A stretch of 64,000 nucleotides of DNA from Teratosphaeria epicoccoides (lineage: Eukaryota > Ascomycota > Dothideomycetes > Mycosphaerellales > Teratosphaeriaceae): assembly GCA_021401465.1 (NCBI GenBank), contig JADDMT010000037.1:62001-126000 (forward strand), in the 5' to 3' direction. Every line of letters begins with the position of its first letter. The first letter of the stretch is position 1. The translations under genes were made by a program, and so were the position numbers. A model generated the notes under the pieces. The model was given only the letters and a program-made list of their open reading frames with translations. It searched no databases and was not told the origin of the DNA. This document shows positions 23,680 through 35,600 of this stretch, piece by piece.

Positions 23680-25392
23680 AAATTACGTAGTAGCTTGAAT
23701 CTATTTACCTTAGCGAGATAGCTCTAGCATCTGTCATAGGTTTAACTGCTAGGAATAGACATGGTAACAACGGCTTTAAGATAGGAAGCCCTATAGAGTT
23801 CATAGGACAACGATCTCAAGTCAAGATGTTTATCCTATAATGCTAGTTAGCATGTAACGTAGATATAGAACAGGTTACGACACATCATAAGCGAATGATG
23901 TACATCATCTCTTACCTAAAGGGACTAGCGTTCGAGTTTATCTAGCCTCATCTAACAGATTATCTAGATCATGTTAGTAACGTCGAAGCCAGGAAGACGA
24001 TGACTAGGGAGATTCTTAACTTAGACAAGTCTTTGTTCAAGGGATTACGCGAAGCTTTCAGGCTTAGTAATAAGTAACAAGAGGCCGAGAGAGCTCTCCT
24101 AGGAATCTAGCAGAAGGGTTCTGCTATTAAGTACCGCGCAGACTTTTAGACCCTCTCTGCTTAAGTCGACTAGAATAATAATGCTTTAGCCGCTTAGTTC
24201 TACTAGGGACTAAAGGAGACAGTAAAAGACGAAATTGCCCGAGGAGATCGGCTAACGACGTTCAAGGAAATGAGCGATCTCGCAATTAGAATCGATAATC
24301 GCATCTAGGAGCGACAGCAAGAATGACAACATAGAAATCGCAAGCTAGCATAGGCTAACTATAAGGTCTAACGATTAGCACTAAAAAAGCGAAGCGATTA
24401 CTATAGTCTCTAACCTATAGAGTTAGATGCGACTAAGGGGCGCCTAAAGAATAGACCCTAAGGAAAGCCACGGAAGGGCTCTCCTACCTAGAATAGTCTG
24501 AAGAAGCCATTTGACAAGAGTAACCTCGAGTGCCACAACTGTGGAAAGAAAGGACACTTTGCCCGCGAGTGTTTTGCTAAGAAGCAACGACAGGAACTAC
24601 CTAGGATAGAGCAGGCTCGCGTGACAACAACGGCGCCTAAGTAAAAGGCCGCCGCTACTCGAGAACTAGACTATGCCGCACTTACTTAGACTACGTGCTA
24701 TGACGACGATTATCGAATTCACATGAGTGATAAAGATAGTTGTAGATAGTACCCTAGCCGAGACAAGGTACAGTCGATCTGTGCGCTAAGGGGTACACCT
24801 TCTAGTACAATAGTCCTAAGGCAACAGGAGCTAGAAGAAGAAGAAGAAGAAGGTTCAGACGACAACTACGAGCTTGTCGAAGCCGTCATTCCTGATTCCG
24901 AGGAAGACGAGAGCATAGAGCGATAGGCCATGCCGCTGCATGACATCAGACTTAATATTATCCGAATCATACAGAACTAGTAGGCTTAGGCTTGCCCATG
25001 GATTAATAGAGTACAACATGTCGACTAGCTTTAGTATGACGAACTAGCCGACTGTATGCGACGATACCTAAGGAGACTACTAGTCGTAGCTTAACCTCAC
25101 GCGCATTAGAAAGTTGTCCAAGAAATTGTACTGTTCGGGGTAGAGTTTACGCCCTAGGGAGGCTACCTAACCTACAAAGGTATTTAGATTCTACGAGCGC
25201 TACGACTCTAAGTCTACTACTTAAAGGTAGAGTACGCAAGAAACGCGCAGGAACAGCGAGGCTAAGAGCAAGAACGACCTCTTAGGCCAGAAAGCGGTAA
25301 CGCTTAGAGAAGAGTAAGCCGAGACTGCACGATCCCTAAACTAGTCCGTGAAGACAGTTATTCGGGAAACGACAAGGTCCGCTAGAATTAGA
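23680..25392 (+). pseudogene. Gypsy2-2 gag, RIP-inactivated
   Basis: A gag frame with only TAG/TAA interruptions. The middle has the Ty3-type capsid pattern (YLKGLAFEFI, SAIKYRADF, ALAAQFYQGLKETVKDEIAR). A perfect CCHC zinc knuckle follows, CHNCGKKGHFAREC, at 24531-24572, used for RNA binding and packaging. The C-terminal part is acidic (Glu run near 24836) and leads toward the protease. Pol is in the -1 frame, so the intact element probably used a -1 frameshift near 25.39 kb. The start codon is not certain. Confidence 0.88.
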
Positions 25393-28300
25393 CCTATAGA
25401 CAGACTAGACAGGGCTGCAACGATGTGCCGCGATCGGCGCCAGATACGCGAACAACCTTAGAGTATAGGTGCACATTAACGAGATGCTAGCTAGGGCCTT
25501 AATAGATTCAGGATGTACTAGAATCTTCATGACAGCCAAGTTTGCTAGGATAGCTAGGATAAAGCTACAGGCGAAGACGAATGCTTTCTCGCTATAAGCG
25601 ATTAATAGAAAGCCGGTTAGGTACAACTAAGGAATAGTTGACGAAGAGACCGAGATGATGCCTCTACGGATAGGACGCTACTAAGAGATGATCTAGTTTA
25701 ACATCACAGAGTCACTAGGCTCAGATGTAGTACTAGGGTTACTATAGCTAAGAAACGCTAACCCCTATCTCGACTAGAAGAACGAGAGGATTTAGTTCCT
25801 AGAACTCTCAAGATCGATACCTCTACCTGTAGTGCATAACGTACTAGGCAAGATCGAAATATGTGCTATGACTTCAAGCGAGATAGTAGCTGCTATCAAG
25901 GATCTAGAATAGGAAGTGCACGTCCTATAGGTCAAAGCGACGCAATCGGAAGTCAAGGTCGAATTCATAGTTCCTAATAAGTATAAAGAGTTCGCTACTC
26001 TTTTCAAGGAAGAACCCGACTTAGAAGCTCTGCTAGAATACTAGGAGTAGGACTACAGGATACCCTTACTCCCTAGCAAGACACTAACAAGGCAACTAGT
26101 TCGCCTATTAGTAGCGGCGAAACTAGAGATTCTCCGGAAGTACCTTGAAGACAACCTCTAGAAGGGCTTTATCTGCAAGTCGTAGTCCCTAGCAGGATAT
26201 CTAATCCTGTTTGTACCTAAGGGGGAAGATAACTAGCGACTCTGCGTAGATTATCGTGGATTAAACGACATTATAATAAAGAATAGTTATCTACTTCCTT
26301 TGCTCTTAGAATTGCAGGACCGCCTACAAGGAGTAATATGGTTCCTGAAGTTTGACATACCTAGAGCATATAACCGAATTTGAATTAAGGAAGGCGAAGA
26401 ATAGAAGACTACGTTCTAAACTAGGTTTAGACACTACGAGTATATAGTCATGCTATTTAGGTTAACAAATGCCCTAGCTACATAGCAGGCATTTATTAAT
26501 AATGTGCTACAAGAGTACCTTGACGTCTTTGAAGTTATATACTTAGACAACATCCTTGTCTACTTACGGACGATCGAAGAACATAGGACTCATGTACATA
26601 AGGTACTTCAGAAACTCCAGGATTACTAGTTAAAGGTTAAGCCTTAGAAGAGCAAGTTTCACAAGCAGGAAGTCTAATTCCTTAGCTACGTAGTAGCATG
26701 GAATAGAATCAAGATAGACACTAAGAAAGTCTAAGTCATCAAGGAGTAGCCTACGCTAGCTAATGTTAAGGAAGTATAGTCCTTCCTTGGATTCGCTAAC
26801 TTCTACTAAAGATTTGTAGTAAACTATTCGAAGATTACGGCACTACTTATAACTCTTACTACAAAGGATATACTATTCGTGTAGGACGACGCCTAACAGA
26901 ATGCCTTCAAGGAACTCAAGCGACGATTTACAGATTAGCTGATCTTACTTGTTTTCGACCCTAATAAGCCTATTATAGTCGAAACAGATGCCTCTAACAT
27001 AGTACCCGGGGCATGCTTAAGTTAACTAGGACCGAGTAGACGACTACAGCTAGTCGCCTACTACTCGAGGAAATTGTCTAGACCTAAACTCTGTTACGAC
27101 ATCTACAACAAAGAACTTCTAGCTATAGTAGACGCCTATAAGGCCTAGCGGGTCTACTTAGAAGGTTCTAAGCACTAGGTCACGGTCTACACAGACTATG
27201 AGACCTTGCGATACTTCATAACGACAAAAGAGTTAAACTGACGATAGGTTTAGTAGAGTAAGGAACTCTCTAGTTTTAACTGCAAGATTGTCTATTACAA
27301 GGGGACCGATAACGCACGCGCCGATGCACTTAGCCGCTAGACTAACTACATTAAGGGCGTGAAGCAGGAGAAACACGCTATTCTCTAGGAAAATAGTGAT
27401 AGCACGCTAGGAGTCAACTAACTTGCGGCTACAACTGTCACATAGACTAGTGAATTTCAGGACAACCTGAAGAACGCGCTAGTCCATGACCTAACTATAC
27501 TCGCTGTCCGCGACGACATTAATAGACAGGAGGATTACGAAGACGAAGACAGAATCCTTCTGTTTTAAGGATTAGTATACATGCTAACGTCTTTACGATT
27601 AGAGCTACTACGCCTCTAACACGACGTACCTTAGGCAGGACACCTAGGAGTGTCTAAAATGAAGCAAATTCTCTAACAAGAATATTACTTCCCTAGGATA
27701 GGCAAGGTAATCGAGGACTACGTCTGTTAATGTGTAACTTGCTAACGAAGTAAGCACGACTGTCATAAACTTTATAGGCTACTACGACTACTTAAGGTAC
27801 CTTAACGGCCATAGGAATCGCTCGCCATGGACTTTATCGTTAAACTACCTTAGTCAAGAGAACCCGCTACTAATGAGTTCTTTGACAGGATCATAGTAGT
27901 AGTCGACTAATTTACTAAGTTTAGGAAGTTTATCCCTTACTACGAAGACTTTAAGACTAAAGATATCGCACATGTCTTTATTAAATAGGTAGTAGCACTA
28001 CACGGCATGCTATAGGACCTAGTAACGGATCGAGGATCCGTGTTTACCTCTAACTTCTAGAGAGCCCTAATAAGACAATTCTAGGTTAAACATCGACTAA
28101 GTACTTCCTTCTACCCTTAAACAGATAGACAGACAGAACGTCTAAACTAGACGTTAGAATAGTACCTTTGATCCTATATGAATAGGGACTAGAAAAACTA
28201 GGTAGAGTTGTTGCTAATAGCGTAGCTCGCGTATAATAATACGCTAGTAGGGTCGACAGGACTCTCGCTATTTTAGATAGCATACGGATCAGCTATAGAA

Positions 28301-28888
28301 GACATTCCGGATGTCTTAGCTAGTAATCTAAACCTAGTAGTACTCAGACGAGTAGAACACCTACGCTGACTGCAAACAGAAGCACGACTCGACCTGTAGT
28401 TCTATTAGCAGAACATGGCACGGTACGCAAATTGTAAGAGAATTAAGGGACTAATTCTAAAGGAGGGGGACAAGGTGTATCTCCTCTGCTGTTACATCAA
28501 ATTAGACAAGCCGAGTAAAAAACTAGACGCTATAAAACTAGGACTATTTAGGATTAAGGCCAAGAAAGGACTAGTTAATTTTAAGTTATAGCTACCTAAG
28601 CAGATGAGAATACACCCTGTGTTCTATGTCTCTCTGCTAGAACAAGTAGCGCTAGACGCCGCACTGTAAACGGAACCCTTACTACTCGACCCTGAAGTAG
28701 AAGAACCTAAGTACACTGTCAAGAAGATCGTTAACACTCGCTAGCGGGACGGACAGCAAGAGTACTTAGTAAAATAGGAAGGATATAGGAGTACTAAGAA
28801 CACCTAGGAACTCCTAGAACATCTGCGAAACTATTAGTAAAAGATACGAAGTTTCGAGAGAAGAACGAACCTAGGGAGAAGATCATAA
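25393..28888 (+). pseudogene. Gypsy2-2 pol (PR-RT-RH-INT-chromodomain), RIP-inactivated
   Basis: Protease with ALIDSGCT (DSG at 25505-25513). Reverse transcriptase with CVDYRGLND, then YLDN where YLDD is expected (near 26541), a RIP-type G-to-A change. RNase H with ETDAS near 26986. Integrase with a CxxC pair near 27727-27744, MDFIVKLP, TDRGSVFTS and the QTERLNQTLEQYL stretch, which keeps its glutamate. The C-terminal chromodomain has YTVKKIVNTR, then EYLV--EGY and NT-ELLEHL. The stop TAA is at 28886-28888. It overlaps by 3 bp the end of the opposite-strand gene (28883-29503), so the two genes meet tail to tail with TCATAA shared. Confidence 0.92.
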
Positions 28889-29503
28889 GCCACGACTAGA
28901 CTCCTGCGGGACGCTGTCAATCAGCTCGGCTATTACGTCATCTAGGAAACCCTAATACGAGGCATCGGTAAAACCTTCTATTACGCTCCATGTCGTAGGA
29001 CTAAGAGCGAGACCCGCCGAGGGATCTAGGTTAAGAAGAAACCTAGCCTGCGGAAGAGCCTGCTCTTTAGCCTTATCCTCCCTAATCTCACGCTCCTCAA
29101 GAGCGCGACTATCCTCGACCTCCTAGTCGACTATGTCTAACTGTTTCTAAAGACGCATCTCCTTTACATGCGCCTCTATCATCTTCTACAAAGCCTCGGC
29201 TAGGACCGCCTTCGCATAATTAAGATCAGTAATTAGTCTTTTCCGCTAATCACCTAACTTCTTCTATTCGACCTCTGTTACCTTCATGTCGTAACTTCGA
29301 CAGTTGCTAAAGTAATACTACGAACATTTCCCTAAGGAAATGTGCACTCGACAAACGAGCTTTAACTCTTGACACTAAGTACAGGACTTCATGCTGTCCT
29401 AGCCCTAACGATAGATTCGATTTGCGCGGCGTTTACGTTTCTGCGTTAAAGGGGCGTTAGTGTCTAGCATGACACAAGGCAGTAATGTAGAAAGAGAAGA
29501 CAT
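28883..29503 (-). pseudogene. Gypsy2-2 antisense gene, Zn2Cys6-like 206-codon ORF
   Basis: A frame of 621 bp from ATG at 29503 to TGA at 28883 on the minus strand. With TAG read as Q/W it gives 206 residues. Order: a basic stretch QKRKRRANR (21-29), then a cysteine array C41-x2-C44-x6-C51-x8-C60-x2-(C63)-x4-C68. Position 63 is Tyr here and Cys in the copy at 32024-32644. A charged, probably coiled-coil middle follows (about 78-150), then a short conserved tail. The spacing is close to a fungal Zn2Cys6 DNA-binding cluster, but the last interval is shorter. The copies at 32024-32644 and 61901-62521 are also exactly 621 bp. Role unknown. DNA binding is an inference. Confidence 0.82.
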
Positions 29504-29582
29504 TATTACACAAAGGAAATAACAAGAGAAACCCCGTACTAATAAGGTAGCTTAGGGACGAGCTAGGCTAAGAGGGGGATAG

Positions 29583-30030
29583 TATCATGAGTGTTAGGAG
29601 TACTATGAGTCATAGGATTATGAGTGTCCTAAGTGCTATGAGTTATAGCATAGTCATAGGAGAAAGGATCTGTCATGTAAGGACAGATCCCTAGATCTAT
29701 GAGGTTAGTCTACAGATCTATAGGCCTATAGGGGAGAAGGGATCTATTACGGGAGGATAGACTCTCGGATCTGTAGGGTTAGTCTACAGATCTACAGACA
29801 TAGATCTGTTAGGTCTGTCGACAGATCTAACAGAGCTGCTATGTCTCTCTAGTATATAGGGATGGCCTTAGGACAGGCAGTTAGGAGCTTCGTGCTTAAT
29901 TGAATTCACAGTTAGCCCTCTCTTGCTTAGAGGAGAGTTACAAGGTTAATTGCTATTATCGATATTCTTCATAGCTCTGCGAGTCTAACACCTGATCCCC
30001 TTCCTGCTATCGGCACCTACTATTATGACA
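29583..30030 (+). repeat. Gypsy2-2 3' LTR
   Basis: 448 bp, starting TATCATGAGTGTTAGG (ancestrally TGTCAT) and ending TATTATGACA. The polypurine tract AAGAGGGGGATAG abuts it. It is followed by TAGAG (30031-30035), which does not match the left flank of the element but does match the flank of the inverted LTR at 43285-43539. Confidence 0.9.
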
Positions 30031-31388
30031 TAGAGTTTGTCTAATTGTAGGATAATCATGTAATCTGGAACTAGCTATGCTACGAGCATTATATCCCTAG
30101 CATCCCTAGATGTAATTATCGATTTCTAGAGTTAGCAAAGATCCCTAGTAAACAGTATAGGATTGTGATTAACCCTGAAGATAAAGACTTAATGATAATG
30201 TAGTAGTATCTAGATAAAGAACAGTTTAGTAAGCAGGCATTCCTCTCTACTACTATATCCTTCATGCTGCTTTTGTGGTTCTAATTACAATACTATAGAG
30301 TAATATGCCTAACCTAGCGTAATGTAGGACTTCTTCTCTAGCGCTGTATTACTTCCGTTATATTCGCGGTGCTAATCGCGACATAGTAGAGTAATATATG
30401 CACTATACCTTGACAACTTTTACATACTTGTACGTACCCCGCATGTAATAGACACGATAGTAGGGGAATTGTAGTAACGATTCTTAGTGATTAACAAGTA
30501 TCTCCCTAAGGGAGCACAAGGGTAGCGTAAGCAGACGCTACTTAATACTAGTATTAACATCACAAAGGTTACTAGCAAGGCGGTTATGCTAGCTACTAAT
30601 CTCCGCCTTTATAAGCTAGCCTATTAGACCCTTCGTAGCACTATATAGTAGCATGTAGACGCTAGTAACACTTTACTAACTCTCGCTCTTTCGGATAAGC
30701 CGCTAGTAGAGCTACATCGCTATAGGGTTAATCTATAGGTTCGGACTACTATAATAGTGCCTACTAATACTAAGCCTGTAGGACCTACAGGCGAGGTAAA
30801 TGACATATTCAAGGCGTATAAGAAGGCCGGTCATATATAGTAGCTGCCGCTACTAGCGCTAGCTATCTTCCTTCTACAACTAAGAGAGCTATAATCCTCC
30901 CTCTTCATAATGCTACTAGTAGAGGACTAAGCTGTAATTAACTAGCTTGTTAACGTTAACTGTCCTATGAAAGGCAAGACGCACTCAGAGATCTTTAAGC
31001 TAGAGACCCTGAAGAAGCTAAAGTAGTGTCCTTAGTATGACGCGGTTAATCCGCTCTATAAGGGTAACGAGAATAGTACGTAATAGGCAAGTAAGCCTGC
31101 GAGCATACTACAAACATCCCTTCCTACGTATCCCCTTAACCGGGAACTTGCTGACATTCTATGGCTATAGCTAGGTCTGCTACAGGCTCTTAAGAGTCGA
31201 ATGCTACTACGTCTATAGCGCGAAGCTCCTCCTTAGTGCCTACCCTAGCATTTGCAGGTACTTAGGAGTTAAACGCTACTACGTCTATAGCGTAAGGCTC
31301 CTTAGTACCTACCCTAGCACCGACCCTAAACCCTCGTAATCCCTAGCTAACATAGCTCCGCTATAGGGCTTACTCATCTCAGGCTAGT
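30031..31388 (+). pseudogene. right half of a split, unidentified transposon ORF
   Basis: Two plus-strand reading segments are visible. 30036-30480 reads through TAA/TAG as DNHVIWN-LCYEHYIPSIPR, then FLELAKIPSKQYRIVINPED and so on. 30490-31330 reads as NTSINITKVTSKAVMLATNL ... ALSDKPLVELHRYRVNLQVR, ending in Leu/Arg/Pro/Gln-rich repeats (two copies of a TACTACGTCTATAGCG block near 31208 and 31272). The first segment is the direct in-frame continuation of 43846-43540 on the other strand (see findings). No domain is recognised. On the right it abuts an inverted Gypsy2 LTR. Confidence 0.5.
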
Positions 31389-31943
31389 TGTCATAAGGGT
31401 AGGTGCTAATAGCAGGAAGGGGATCAGGTGTTAGACTCGTAGAGCTATGAAGAATATCGACAATAGTTTCATAAGGATAGGTGCTAATAGCAGGAAGGGG
31501 ACTAGGTGTTAGACTCGCAGAGCTGTGAAGAATATCGACAATAGCAGTTAACCTTGTAACTAACTCTCCTCTAAGCAAGAGAGGATTAAATTAAGATTAA
31601 GTACGAAGGTCCTAACTGCCTGTCCTAAAGCTATCCCTATATACTAGAGAGACAGAGCAGCTCTGTTAGATCTGCTAATAGACCTGACAGATCTATGTCT
31701 GTAGATCTATAGACTAACCCTATAGATCCGAGGGTCTGTCATCCCATGACAGATCCCTTCTCCCCTATAGGCCTATAGATCTGTAGACTAACCCTACAGA
31801 TCTAGGGATCTATCCTTACGTGATAGATCCTTTCTCCTATGACTATGCTTACGACTTATAGTACTCCTATGAATGTACTATGACTTATAGCACTTAGGAC
31901 CCTCATAATCCTATGACTCATATTACTCCTAACACTTATGACA
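31389..31943 (-). repeat. Gypsy2-3 3' LTR with a 78-bp tandem duplication
   Basis: The LTR is 555 bp instead of about 450-476 because its U5 end is doubled. 31389-31466 is repeated at 31467-31544, and both copies contain the TCATAAGGRTAGGTGCTAAT block and the GAAGAATATCGACAATAG end. The outer copy keeps the terminal TGTCAT, while the inner one reads TTTCAT. The other end is ACTTATGACA (31943). Confidence 0.9.
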
Positions 31944-32023
31944 CTATCGCCCTCTTAGCCTAGCTCGTCCCTAAGCTACCTTATTAGTGCGGGGTTTCTC
32001 TTGTCATTTCCTTTTATGCTATG

Positions 32024-32644
32024 ATGTCTTCTCTTTCTACATTACTACCTTATGTCATCCTAGACACTAACGCCCCTTTAACGTAGAAACGCAAACGCCG
32101 CGCGAATTAAATCTATCGTTAGGGCTAGGATAGCATGAAGTCCTGTACTTAGTGTCAAGAGTTAAAGCTCGTTTGTTAGGTGCACATTTCCTTAGGGAAA
32201 TGTTTGTAATGTCACTTTAGTAACTGTCGAAGTTACGACGCGAAGGTAACAGAGGTTGAATAGAAGAAGTTAGGTAATTAGCGGAAAAGACTAATTCCTA
32301 ATCTCGATCGTGTAAAGGTAGTCCTAGCCGAGGCTTCGCAGAAGATAATAGAGGCGCATATAAAGGAGATGCGTCTCTAAAAACAGTTAGACGCGGTTAA
32401 CTAGGAGGTCGAGGATAGTCGCGCTCTTAAGGAGTGTGAGATCAGGGAGGATGAGGCTAAAGAACAGGCTCTCTCGCAGGCTAGGTTTCTTCTTGACCTA
32501 GATCCTTCGGCGGGTCTCGCTCTTAGTCCTACGACATAGAGCGTAATAGAGGATTTCGCTAATGCCTCGTATTAGGGTTTCCTAGATGGCGTAGTAGCCG
32601 AGCTGATCGACGGCGTCCCGCAGGAGTCTCGTCGTAGCTTATGA
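32024..32644 (+). pseudogene. Gypsy2-3 antisense gene (opposite to its element)
   Basis: The 621-bp frame homologous to 28883-29503, starting ATG TCT TCT CTT after an extra ATG at 32021. It keeps the cysteine at position 63 (AAATGTTTGTAATGTCAC), so the array reads C-x2-C-x6-C-x8-C-x2-C-x4-C apart from RIP changes (the third cysteine codon is kept as TGT in LVC). It ends TTATGA, where TGA (32642-32644) is its stop and TTA (32639-32641) is the pol stop on the other strand. That is the same tail-to-tail overlap as in Gypsy2-2. Confidence 0.82.
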
Positions 32645-35600
32645 TCTTCTTCCTAGGTTCGTTCTTCTCTCGAAACTTCGTATCTTTTGCTAACAGTTTC
32701 GCAGATGTTCTAGGGGTTCCTAGGTGTTCTTAGTACTCCTATATCCTTCCTATTTTACTAAGTACTCTCGCTGTCCATCCCGCTAGCGAGTGTTAACGAT
32801 CTTCTTGACAGTGTACTTAGGTTCTTCTACTTCGGGATTAAGTAGTAAGGGTTCCGTTTACAGTGCGGCGTCTAGCGCTACTTGTTCTAGTAGAGAGACA
32901 TAGAACACAGGGTGTATTCTCATCTGCTTAGGTAGCTATAACTTAAAATTAACTAGTCCTTTCTTGGCCTTAATCCTGAATAGTCCTAGTTTTATAGCGT
33001 CTAGTTTTTTACTCGGCTTGTCTAATTTGATATAATAGCAGAGGAGATACACCTTGTCCCCCTCCTTTAGAATTAGTCCCTTAATTCTCTTACAATTCGC
33101 GTACTATGCCATGTTCTGCTAATAGAACTGCAGGTCGAGTCGTGCTTCTGTTTGTAGTTAGCGTAGGTGTTCTACTCGTCTAAGTACTACTAGGTTTAGA
33201 TTACTAGCTAAGACATCCGGAATGTCTTCTATAGCTAATCCGTATGCTATCTAAAATAGCGAGAGTCCTGTCGACCCTACTAGCGTATTATTATACGCAA
33301 GCTACGCTATTAGCAACAACTCTACCTAGTTGTTCTAGTCCCTATTCACATAGGATCGAAGGTACTGTTCTAACGTCTAGTTTAGACGTTCTGTCTGTCT
33401 ATCTGTTTAAGGGTAGAAGGAAGTTAATACGGTTGATACTAGGGGGCCATTAGAGCCGCATAGGTTCTAATGCCTGCCCTTAGCATGTAGTGACCCTGCT
33501 ACACATAGCAAGGGGGTCCTTCGTACATACGTTAGCTCATATGTCGTCTAAGTAGGATCCGTGGTCGACGTAGGACGCCCCTATGTCGCCGATCCTACAG
33601 TACCCCTACAGGGTTAGGCTCGGACATGCTTTCCCTAATTAAGGAGCGTCAGGGGTTATAAGCACCCTTAGCGCTACCTCTGCGATAAGCAGAAAGCAGT
33701 GCTGTCTTGTACCTACTAAAAGGTCGGATTACTCTGTTACACTGCGAGATATTTCTATATCATATAGCATATACATCTATATCAGAAGTACTTAGTCGAT
33801 GTTTGACCTAGAATTGTCTCATTAGGGCTCTCTAGAAGTTAGAGGTAAACACGGATCCTCGATCTGTTACTAGGTCCTATAGTATGCCATGTAGTGCTAC
33901 TACCTATTTAATAAAGACATGTGTATTATCTTTAGTCTTAAAGTCTTCGTAGTAAGGGATAAACTTCCTAAACTTAGTGAATTAGTCGACTACTACCATG
34001 ATCCTATCGAAGAACTTATTAGTAGCGGGTTCTCTTGACTAAGGTAGTTTAACGATAAAGTCTATAGCAAGTGATTCCTATGGCTGTTAAGGTACCTTGA
34101 GTAGTCGTAGTAGCCTAGACGGTTTATAATAGTTATGCTTACTTCGTTAGCAAGTTACATATTAACAGACGTAGTCCTTGATTCCCTTGCTCATCCTAGG
34201 GAAGTAATATTCTTGTTAGAGAATTTGCTTTATTTTAGAAACTCCTAGGTGTCCTACCTCAGGTACGTCATGTCAGAGGCATAGTAGCTCTAATCGTAAA
34301 GACGCTAGCACATATACTAATCCTTGAAAAAGAAGGATTCTGTCTTCGTCTTCCTAATCCTCCTGTCCATTAATGTCGTCGCGGACAGTGAGTGTAGTTA
34401 GGTCGTAGACTAGCGCGTTCTTTCGGTCGTCCTGAAATTGACTAGTCTATGTGATAGTCGTGGCTACGAGTCAGTTAACTCCTAGCGTGCTATCGCTATT
34501 TTCCTGGAGAATAGCGTGTTTCTCCTGCTTCACGCCCTTCATGTAGTTAGTCTAGCGGCTAAGTACATCGGCATGTACGTTATCGGTCCCCTTGTAATAG
34601 ACGATCTTGTAGTTAAAACTAGAGGGTTCCTCACTCTACTAAACTTGTTGTTAGTTTAACTCTTTTGTCATTATAAAGTATCGCAAGTTCTCATAGTCTG
34701 TGTAGACTGTGACCTAGTGCTTAGAATCTTCTAAGTAGACTCGCTAGGCCTTATAGGCGTCTACTATAGCTAGAAGTTCTTTGTCGTAGACGTTGTAACG
34801 GAGTTTAGGTCTAGACAGTTTCCTTGAGTTATAGGCGACTAGCTATAGTCGTCTACTTGGTCCTAGTTGACTTAAGCATGCCCCGAGTGCTACGTCGGAG
34901 GCATCTGTTTCGACTATGATAGGCTTATTAGGGTCGAAAACAAGCAAGATCGGCTGATCTGTAAATCGTTACTTGAGTTCCTTAAAGGCATTCCGTTAGG
35001 CGTCGTCCTAAACAAATAGTGTATCCTTCGTAGTAAGAGTCGTAAGTAGTACTATAATCTTCGAATAGTTTACTACAAATCTTTAGTAGAAGTTAGCAAA
35101 TCCGAGGAAGGACTATACCTCCTTAACATTAGTTAGCGTAGGCTATTCTTTTACGACTTAGACTTTCTTAGCGTCTATCTTGATTCTATTCTATGCGACT
35201 ACGTAGCTAAGGAATTAGACTTCCTGCTTGTGAAACTCGCTCTTCTAAGGCTTAACCTTTAACCGGTAATCCTGGAGTTTCTGAAGTACCTTGCGTACAT
35301 AAGTCCTATGTTCTTCGATCGTTCGTGAGTAGACAAGGATGTCGTCTAAGTATATAACTACAAAGACGTCAAGGTACTCTCGTAGCACATTGTTAATAAA
35401 TGCCTGCTATGTAGCTAGGGCGTTTGTTAACCTAAATAGCATGACTATATACTCGTAGTATCTAAACCTAGTTCGGAACTTAGTCTTCTATTCTTTGCCT
35501 TCCTTAATTCGAATTCGGTTATACGCTTTAGGTATGTCAAACTTCGAGAACTATATTACTCCTTATAGGTACTCCTGTAATTCCGAGAGCAAAGGAAGCA

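Larger units (their letters stand above)
23063..30030 (+). mobile_element. Gypsy2-2, complete Ty3/Gypsy chromovirus with an antisense gene
   Basis: An LTR retrotransposon of about 7 kb. Its LTRs begin TGTCAT (here TGTTAT/TATCAT) and end ATGACA. It carries gag with an intact CCHC knuckle, pol in a -1 frame relative to gag, a C-terminal chromodomain, and a 621-bp gene on the opposite strand before the 3' LTR. A polypurine tract AGAGGGGGA precedes the 3' LTR. The flanks do not match: GTTAC on the left, TAGAG on the right. So this copy is a recombinant or has lost its original target duplication. It is RIP-mutated throughout. Confidence 0.93.

Noticed and set aside
23060..30030. CRISPR-like array suggested by repeated GATCTGTAGGGTTAGTC blocks in LTRs
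   Set aside because: The blocks are irregular LTR-internal repeats, without constant-length spacers, in a eukaryotic retrotransposon.
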